From the NCBI GenBank assembly GCA_029891385.1, contig CM057234.1, positions 26,770,350 through 26,834,349 of the forward strand: DNA of 64,000 nucleotides, read 5' to 3'. Positions within the stretch are counted from its first letter, which is position 1. Every line of letters begins with the position of its first letter. The stretch comes from Erythroxylum novogranatense. Taxonomy: Eukaryota; Streptophyta; Magnoliopsida; Malpighiales; Erythroxylaceae. The translations under genes and the position numbers were made by a program. Positions 55,534-64,000 of this stretch are shown piece after piece. The notes under the pieces were generated by a model. That model ran no database searches. It was not told the DNA's origin and was given only the letters and a program-made list of their open reading frames with translations.

Positions 55534-57207
55534 AATCACATTTACATGGTCATTACATAATCACCATGCTTTTGTGCCAAAAATGCCTTTAAGGCTAAAC
55601 TTAACATATTATACACTAAACTTTTCCAATTCAATTCCATTTGCTTTCTAACACTTAAAACCAATACAAGTTCACTTCCGTGACATTTTAATACACACAT
55701 TTAAGTCACAAAATTTTGTTAAATTTTTTTTTACAAAATCAAGTACTCTAGGCTAAATTTCAACCAAAAATAATTCCAAATCAATTCCTTTTCATTTTTG
55801 TACTTCATTAGCATCAAAATTATGCTATAAACATCAAAACAAAATTTTGGATCATAACACATTAAAAACCCTAACCTTGGTCGAAAACAAACCCTAACCT
55901 TGGCCGAAAAGTTGTATAATAATTTCCATGGTCTTTCTTTCATTCTTTCATCACTAAATTAAATTCCTAATTTCATTCATTAACCTTAAATCATCAAAGT
56001 TTTCTTGCCTTTTCTTCTCACAATTCCTTCCAATGCAATTAAACCTTTGATATTACTTCAACAAGGTGCAATTTACACCATCAAAACCAAATCTAACCTT
56101 TAACCCAACAAATCCAATTTTTCAACAAGATTAGTAAGCTTACCTACTCTTCACTTAGATAGCCATGAAATCTTGTTAGATGTTTGATTGGAGATAGAAG
56201 AATATGAAAATAGTTTGGATCACTCCTCCAAGGCTTAGTAGTAACTCTCTCTTCTCTTCTCTTTTTTTTTCTCTCTTCATTCCTTTCTCTCATCAGTGAC
56301 TGAAACCCATAATTGCTTCTCTCTTATTTTTTTATTTTTATTTTTTGGGCTCTTTAATGTCACTCTCACGACACTTTCACTCTCACATTTACAGTAAAAT
56401 GTCTTAAGTTTTGCTTTGTATACTTATTTAACTGATTACACGTGTCACTTTCCTATTTGTCATATCTAATGACTCATCACACCCATGCCATTTTCTTATT
56501 GGTCATCTCTAATGACTCATCAATGCACTAACATCATGTAAAAGGACCAAATTGCCCTTTAATATGTTTAATTCACCATCCAACTGAATTAAATCCCAAA
56601 AATATTTCATAACTGTCTTATCGTCAAATTGATCATGAAATAATCTAATTAGGGTCAATACTTATTGATTGGATGCTTTTAAAATTTTTGAATGGGTTTA
56701 AAATCATCAATGCCCATTATTTTCCAAATAGGGCATTTTAGTTCAATAATTTTGGATTACCCGAATTCTATTCAAACAACCTTTGTTTTGGCCTGTTTCA
56801 GTTCCTAGGGACTCCAATCCTAATTTTGGAGCTTTTTATCGTATTTTGAAATTATTTGATAACTTTTTCGATTACCTAGAAGAATTTCAGATTGAATATG
56901 GAAATCACTGAATGCCATCAAAATTATCTGAATTTCATTCAAAAGTGTTACATAAATCCTTAAAGCAAATTTTAGGGCTTTTAAAGCTCGTTTAAATTCA
57001 TTTTGTAGCTTTTTGGAATTTTTGGAAATTTTTTTAGAGATTTCCATGCAAGTGTAGAACAATCTCTAGTCTATTCGTGATCTTCATTATAATCTCAATT
57101 ATGCATTTAAACTCTTAAATTACTCTAGTATATCATAAATAAAGCATATTAAATAAATTGCATGCATAACATGTTACTCAACACCATAGTAGAAATAACA
57201 TATTACA
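55534..57207 (-). repeat. 3' LTR (left copy), distal part missing
   Basis: Minus-strand LTR start TGTAATATGTTATTTC at 57207. Similarity with the other LTR runs from 56797 down to 55534 and then stops abruptly. Confidence 0.7.
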
Positions 57208-57229
57208 AATTCTCTCCTCCTTATAAAAA

Positions 57230-57510
57230 TTTTGTTCTCAAAATTTTAAATAATCTTAGTCATATAAAAAAATACGAATATTGACTTCCCATCAACTTTT
57301 CGTGTTTCCACTCTGTCAATCACTTCATAAGGACCAACATATTATTTGCTTAACTTGTCACATTGTTTAAGACAAACTAGTCCTTTCCATTATGATATTT
57401 GTAAAAATTTCCTTGATTATTTTTTTCAACTTTAAACTCCAAATTCTTCCCTATTTCCACATCTAGCTCTGTTGTCGATTTTAGGAACTATCACTTTGAC
57501 CCAAATACTT
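57230..57510 (-). pseudogene. Gypsy integrase C-terminal remnant
   Basis: Minus-strand translation near 57365-57290 gives DKLSK, a stop, then YVGPYEVIDRVETRKVDG, the GKLSPRYVGPFEI motif of Gypsy integrase tails. Near 57480-57440, KNLEFKVE matches the preceding DLEFQVGD. The chromodomain segment expected before the polypurine tract is absent. Confidence 0.65.
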
Positions 57511-60400
57511 TTTATCTTATTTGCAATTCTCAAAACTAGTTTAATCCAACTAATTTTCTTTCACATATCTCATCCTCATATACCAGCACTTATGTAACTA
57601 TATACTTCTGATCACTTATAGCTTGATTAATCTATTAGGAGAATACCTATTTTAGATGGTTATGAAATGGGAAAATTTTGTAATTTGATCCTTTATCTCC
57701 TATATCTACCATCAAATCCTTCGTAATATGCTTTAATTTCCATTCCTGGATAGGGAGTGGCTGAGCAATTTTTTTTAGTTCTTTGGCTCTCAGCTTTGAC
57801 TTGTTGATTTCATAAGCATTTGAACATATACTTTGTTAACACCCTTTTCATACCTTGTCAATCATAATGCACTTTCAAGGTATAATCCCTTTTTGTGTTC
57901 CTCATATGCATAACACACACTGGAGAGTGAATTAATCTAGAATTTCTTTTTTAAGTGCGACCATGACTAGTACACACACTTCCTGACCTAGCATCAACAT
58001 AATGTTACCTCTCAATAAAATGTTCTTGGAATTTGCAACTTATCTTCACATGAAATTCCTTTTTCTAAATCATTGTTTTCACTTTCTCACTAATAATTAG
58101 TTTATTAACAACTTTGCTAACTTAACCATACATTAAAGCATCCATTTAACACTATCAAGGTTCACATTTACTTAGATTACTACCAATGAAACCTTAATTG
58201 GGATTCTCTACAAAACAATTGTTATCATATACTTCTGAATAATAAACATTGCCTTTTTAATTGTATCTAATTATAAACAAAACACAATCATATTCTTTTC
58301 TTGTATTTCTTATGCCTCATATGGACTCCTTAACTTTTAAATTTCAAATCCATAACCACCAATGAACTATTTATTGTACCTTTTTCATTTCCCATTATAT
58401 TCTTTGGAAGCAAATCAATCATTTAAGATCATATTGTAAGACACTAACATAATATCCTATTCATATAAAAACCATTCAATTTCCTCATAGTTCAAAAGTT
58501 ACTATCTCATAACACAATTTTGAGCTTATTAACCTCAATCTCTTTAAAAAAAGGATACCTTATACTTCCATTGTACAACTCTGATGTTTAATAATAATAT
58601 CTTTATTTTTCCATTTCTAAAACTATAAAACACTTATGTGATTTTAGGTACCTCAGAACTCAATCTAGGACTTCATTAGTTACTAACAATTTTTTAATTA
58701 TCTAAGATCTCCATGTTATATTTGTTCAAAAGTTTGATACATAATTCTTATCACTCCCAAACGTTAATTATAATTATTTGTAAAATAATAGCTCTAAATT
58801 CTAATGAGACAGTTCTCCATTATGGATCAAAACTTATCACTCTGATTTTCAAGAAATATAAAAATTGACTTACATCAAAAGAAATTTAAAATAATGAGTG
58901 TTCACTATTTAGAATATATATATACTACTATTCCAACAATTGAAAGCTTACATCAAACTGATCATTACTCCTAAAAGTATTGTTCAATCATCAATCTTGA
59001 TTAAAGATTCCATCACCATGTCATTCATAACATTAATTTGTACGAATCCGAAAATCACGTTACAATCAAAAATAGGCTTGACCTTTAACACAAAATTTTA
59101 TGTTAAAATTGATATTTATTCTAATCAATGACTCCATAAGGTCATAACATTTAAACATATCAAAAGTGAGTCACCAATTACTAGTATCAATGATTATCCT
59201 CAACTAATTCAATTGTAATAAACAATTTCATCCTCCAGATATATTCACAAATTACTTTTCTAATATTAAAATGCTAAAAACCTTTTACACTTCTGTAATT
59301 ATCAAGCCATAGGAACTAAATAACTTGTATACTACATTCTTAGTACGTTTGATACACTAAGAGATGGAAGCATCCTATGTTTCTAGTGGAATACTATATC
59401 TCAGTTGCCTTGTGTACAAATCCTAACTTCCTTTAGAAGTAATCCACATTGAAAGAATGTACTATTAGTCAATTTCCTTCCTACTATGACTTTATAGTTA
59501 TGGATATCTAATAAGATCAACTCATTAGAGAGCTTATAATTCTAACCACCATGTAACTACCTTTATGAATGCTCTACACTACTAGCGTAGTTTTAGTGAA
59601 GGTAGTCATTATCAAATGGCATTCTAAAAGCTCCAACTTCACATTAAACTAGCAAACACATTCTTTTAGCACTTACAAGTGCATAGTTCTAGGGTCGATA
59701 TAAAATATAGTTATCACTACCAAAATTGTAATCATACCTATCACCATACTGGATGTGTCCTTAACATCCTGTTGGGTTATTGCAATCACCCAAGCCTATG
59801 CAAGTGGTTTCCTTCCATATTAGTTACATCTTGGTACTAAGCTCCTAGTGTTTTGGGAGTCTATGGACATTGTAGGTGGTCTGACTAACCTCTAACTAGA
59901 CGATATTTATCATCTCATCCTTTTGTCACCATGCCATTTAAATTTATCATTCATATCTCGATCCAACCGAGTTAGGACACTTTAGATATCTCTACTCTCA
60001 ATGAACGGTTTTGTTCTTAACTTACAAGTTCCCATAAAGCCAAACCATTTAATTGTTAAAAACATGTTATATTTTAAAAGTTAAGACTATGGAAAATAGT
60101 GGGAATTTTTTCGAATCATTTTATTAAAAATTTTGGTAACAAAATGACACATTTTGACATTCCCAAAATTTTCAAAAGCCTTATAAAATTTCAAAACACT
60201 TTTATACTCACACCAATTTCTCAACTGCCAATTTTAGACTTTAATTTCACTCATAAGTAGCCCCAAACAAATGATTCTCAACAATCACTATAATAAACTT
60301 TAAAAAGCTATCTCATATTCATGCATTTCATTTAAAAGCCTTTAGAAACATCAATTCTTTACACAAATATACATATCAAAATGGCATAAGCACAATATCA
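57511..60400 (-). pseudogene. Decayed interior of the minus-strand Gypsy element
   Basis: Stops in all frames and no gag, RT or RNase H motif that I can recognise. The boundary with the right LTR is not determined. Confidence 0.4.
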
Positions 60401-60439
60401 CTCAACTATATAATTAATCCTGCTGTGAAGTCCCAATTA

Positions 60440-62919
60440 CTATAGCACCTGTACACATACCTAGGGTGGCTTGTTTAAAAACATAAAAATAAGGGTGAGC
60501 TAAACGAGCTTAGTGAGTGTAATCAATTTACAAGAAATTTGAACATTTCATAACAACATAATTGCAATATTCCATATAATCATACAGCTTACGGTAAGGC
60601 ATTTGCCATAACAATTTATTCGTGCACCATCAAATATGGTAATAACATAACATTTTGTAAAACACAATTTCAAAATTTGTAAAGTACTATTCCAAAATGT
60701 TTTTCGACATTGAACGCATAATATACAAGTTTACATTTCATTTTCTTTTTTCCTTGAACAACAATTAGTGGTGGCAATAAGTTTTCTGAAAACTTTTATG
60801 CTGAAAATAAGCCAACCATTACAATTGGTACCATACGGTAACCTTTCAAGTTAGTTTTAAAAATAAATAGTGATGGAATTATTATTACATGACTTTTCTT
60901 ACTTAAAATAGCCCACCACTATTTCCTTTACCATATGGTACACTAGGCAATTAGTCACGGAGCTGATTTTGCATCGCTTACCCGTAACTAGTTAATCACT
61001 AGTTACAGAGCTGGTTCTACATTGCTTACCCATGATAAGTCACGGAGCTGGTTCTATATCTTTGACCCGTGAATGGTTAACCACTATTTACAAAGCTAGT
61101 TCTACATTGTTTATCTGTAATAAGTTAACCACTATAAATATACCAGTATAGTAACATTTATGAGGCCTAGCAGTATGCCATAAGCAAAAACAACTCTTAC
61201 ATTTACTACTCATCTTATTTTCTAAATTAAGTATGGGAGGATTCATAATCATTCAATTTAATGCATAATTTAAATATACCTTCCAATCATACAAAATTTA
61301 ACTTTCAAATTAAAACTTATATATTGCCAAAGCATACACTTATGCTAGCAATATTTACTTGCAAAATATCATTCTCATAAAACTCATGATCAATATTCAC
61401 TTCATGATAGAATAGAAATCATTATCATAAAATCAATTTAAAATACACTCACATCTTGCTAGTTTCCTTTTCACCACTTCAAAATCCTTCAGTTGGTTTC
61501 ATTTTTTAATCTGAAAACCTAACATGAAGACATTCAACTCCTTAACATAGTTTCCAATGTAATACATCATAAACCATATCAACTTCATTACTTTCCATAT
61601 ACAATCCATATGTTAATTTTCTTTAAATAATAGCATAACACTTCATTAATAATTCCAATACCATAAATACATTTAATGACCATCCTAAATCACATTTACA
61701 TGGTCATTACATCATCACCATGCTTTTGTGCTAAAAATGCTTTTAAGGCTAAACTTAACATATTATTTATTAAACTTTTCCAATTCAATTCCATTTGATT
61801 TCTAACACTTAAAACCAATACAAGTTCACTTCCATAAAATTTTAATACACATATTTAAGTCATAAAATTTCATTAACAAATTCTTTACAAAATCAAGCAC
61901 GCTAGGCCGAAGTTCAACCAAAACCAATTCTAAACCAACTATTTTTCATTTCTTTATTTCATTGGCATCAACATCAGAATAAATTTTTGGATCATAATAA
62001 ATTAAAAACCCTAACCTTGGCTGAAAACTCATCTAAACATTCTTATGGTTTTTCTTTCATTCTTTCATCATTAAACTAAATTCCTAATGTCATTCATTAA
62101 ACTTAAATCATCAAATGACAAAATAAAACACTTTAGGCAATAGTTCTCACCTTTGACCAAGTTTGACCAAAGTTCCATATATTAGTTTTCTTGATTTTTC
62201 TTCTCCTAATTCCTTCCAATGCAATCAAACCTTAATATCACATCAAAAGGGTGCAATTTACACCAACAAAACAAAATCTAATCTATAACCCAACAAATCC
62301 AATTTTCAACAAGAGTAGTAAGCTTACCTATCTATTTTCTTCTTCTTCTTCACTTAGATAACCATGAAATATGGTTAGATGTTTGATTGGAGGTAGAAGA
62401 GCATGAAAAATGGTTTGGATCACTCCTCCGAGGCTTAACCGTAACTCTATGTTCTCTTTTATTTTTCCCTCTTCCTTTCTCTCATTAATGGCCGCTTATC
62501 TCTTATTTTCTTTTTGTTTTTGGGCTTTTTAATGTCACCTTCCTATTTTTCATCACTAATGACTTAGCACACACGTGTCATTTTCTTATTAGTCATCTCT
62601 AATGACTCATTAACCCACTAGTATCATGCAAAAAGACCAAATTGCCCTTAATGAGAACAAAAGGACCAAATTGCCCTTTAATGTTTTTAATTCACCAACT
62701 AACCAAATTAAATCCTGAAAATAATTCATAACTGTCTTATCATCAAATTGACCATGAAATACTCTAATTAGGTTAATATTTATTGATTGGATGCTTTTAA
62801 AATTTTTGAATGGGTTTAAAATCATTAATACCCATCATTTTTCAAAAAGGGCATTTTAGTCCAATAATTTCAATTTACTCGCATTCTATTCAAACAACAT
62901 TTGTTTTGAGCCATTTCTG
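60440..62919 (-). repeat. 5' LTR (right copy), truncated at 62919
   Basis: Contains the Gypsy LTR landmarks AAGGGTGAGCTAAACGAGCTT (about 60490-60511), and a degenerate repeat of CACGGAGCTGGTTCTA...CTTACCCGTAA (60955-61130, about four units). From 61688 it is homologous to the left LTR. It ends abruptly at GCCATTTCTG before an unrelated sequence. Confidence 0.65.
60950..61135. repeat. Degenerate tandem repeat inside the LTR (about 45-60 bp units)
   Basis: GTCACGGAGCTGATTTTGCA, GTTACAGAGCTGGTTCTACA, GTCACGGAGCTGGTTCTATA and TTTACAAAGCTAGTTCTACA head successive units. Confidence 0.8.
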
Positions 62920-63285
62920 TTGGAACCCGATCCAGAGGCTGGATCCCAACCGGAAAAGCGGATAACGGAAATCAAACAAACGTAAACAAAATCCAAAGCG
63001 ATAGACGAAAACACGAGATCAAGAGCGAAGCGAATAGATACAAATGAAATCGAAGATTCAAAACGAACGTAAATGCGGAAACATATACGAAGCGATTTTG
63101 AATCGGATTATCGAATAACAAACTAGCGAAACAGATATGGATCGAATTCAATTTGGAATCAAAACATACAAATGAAGAGAAATCGAATAGCATTACAAGT
63201 GTCCGACATCTGGGAATAATTATCTTAAGGAAGCGTTGCGTTGGATACCTTATACTTGACCTATACGAACCGGTATAATTTTTTT
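62920..63285. mobile_element. Unclassified insertion truncating the Gypsy LTR
   Basis: Composition changes sharply. It opens with a near-palindrome GTTGGAACCCGATCCAG-AGG-CTGGATCCCAAC, followed by purine-rich CGAAA/GAACG-type sequence to about 63200, and ends near a poly-T. No coding sequence is convincing. It could be a small LTR or non-autonomous element, but only one terminus is suggested. Confidence 0.35.
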
Positions 63286-63289
63286 TTTT

Positions 63290-64000
63290 AATGCTTTCTT
63301 AGGCATGCTTTTCATCTATCATACTTGGAAACTTATCTTTAAACTCATACTAATCTCAAATTACTTGATTCTTCTTATTCATCATATTCTTATTCTTTAC
63401 CATAACAATCTTATACTCATGTCAATAAATCCATAAATTCATACACAATTTCACTTATCCATATACTACCATATAAAAAATTCGGCAGCATAACGGCTGC
63501 ACTTTCAATAACCCAACCCTGCAAATAACTTAAATACACTTCTAAATATATATACCCCAATCAATTATCAAAGTCATCGGACCACCCGTCCGGAATCAAA
63601 AGCACAAACATACTCAAGTCCATATACAAAACATAATCCAATCCAATCTCAAACCAATCATATCATATCATATACTCGTAACATCACAAGTCACATTCCA
63701 TAGCCCTACATATGGTTTATATCTCCAAGCCATACATAACTTCATCATTTATATACATCATACACATCTTACTCAAATCTATACAATTTTATAATTCTCA
63801 TACATCCTGAAATAAAATACTTGTAATACATTTATGGCAATTTAAGCCATAACCAAGACCTATACAAAAATCAATATCAAACTCTACTTTATACAAAACA
63901 CACGCTGTACAAAACGAACATAAAATCTTGACATGCTTTCATCCAATCTCTTGCTCGAATACCTGGAGATGGGGATGAAAGGGGGGGAGGGGGGTGAGCT
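63290..64000 (-). mobile_element. Probable partial Gypsy LTR running off the window
   Basis: Contains CAGCATAACGGCTGCACTTTC (63486-63506) and ends in a G-rich GGGGGGGAGGGGGGTGAGCT, landmarks similar in style to the GGTGAGCT/AGCTCACC sites in the other Gypsy LTRs here (19.93, 26.46 and 60.49 kb). No terminus is inside the window. Confidence 0.4.

Larger units (their letters stand above)
55534..62919 (-). mobile_element. Decayed Tekay-like Gypsy element on the minus strand
   Basis: A 1.25-kb stretch at 55534-56797 recurs at 61688-62919 (for example TTACATGGTCATTACAT, CCAATTCAATTCCATTTG and GGACCAAATTGCCCTT). In the left copy the LTR start is visible on the minus strand as TGTAATATG at 57207, preceded by the purine tract TAAGGAGGAGAGAATT. 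The right copy lost its first ~400 bp and the left copy lacks the more distal part. Between them, minus-strand integrase tail remnants occur at 57290-57500. No target duplication can be recovered. Confidence 0.7.

Noticed and set aside
1..64000. tRNA or rRNA genes
   Set aside because: No A-box/B-box pair with a foldable cloverleaf and no rRNA core sequence was noticed. A tRNAscan and Infernal run would settle it.

Overview
This window is a repeat-rich piece of a plant nuclear genome, most likely a woody or otherwise TE-rich eudicot. The evidence is a clade I BAHD acyltransferase gene with a TATA promoter, a TIR-NBS-LRR (TNL) gene fragment (TNLs are essentially absent from grasses), plant-type Copia, Gypsy Tat-like and Tekay/Del-like LTR retrotransposons, and a plant Helitron with an RPA-like gene. 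No bacterial operon structure, rRNA, convincing tRNA or CRISPR array was seen.

Layout. 0.9-2.6 kb: a miniature TRIM/SMART-like LTR element on the minus strand, then a decayed Copia gag. 3.5-4.9 kb: a 1.46 kb terminal-inverted-repeat element with TTA target duplication, swollen by trinucleotide repeats. 5.2-5.55 kb: a Copia-like LTR. 6.3-8.3 kb: promoter-proximal tandem duplications. 8.6-9.96 kb: the only clearly intact host gene, a BAHD acyltransferase of the anthocyanin/phenolic-glucoside malonyltransferase clade. 10.7-17.5 kb: a complete, TSD-flanked, non-autonomous Gypsy element carrying gag and an antisense ORF pair but no pol. 18.5-27.6 kb: a degenerate plus-strand Tekay-like Gypsy element with ~2.9 kb LTRs containing an 18-bp minisatellite. 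27.6-51.4 kb: a mosaic of Copia LTR, gag, integrase and RNase H pieces, an extra downstream ORF resembling the plant transposon (Transposase_32-type) domain, a minus-strand Helitron (Rep, helicase, RPA; about 45.4-38.3 kb), scattered copies of Helitron gene fragments, and a TNL fragment with its intron retained. 52.0-53.4 kb: a BAHD pseudogene on the minus strand, a paralogue of the 8.6 kb gene. 55.5-62.9 kb: a decayed minus-strand Tekay-like element. The last ~700 bp look like part of another Gypsy LTR running off the window.

How it fits together. Two BAHD copies, one intact and one broken by a frameshift, a 7-bp duplication and a nonsense codon, bracket about 42 kb of transposons and point towards each other. 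This suggests a local BAHD duplication later split by nested insertions. The most unusual pieces are the pol-less Gypsy element with an antisense gene that has its own TATA box and an intra-element satellite array, the Copia family with an extra ORF and a CAGACGA-rich LTR, and the TNL fragment that keeps a phase-correct intron and a C-terminal piece while losing its LRR region.
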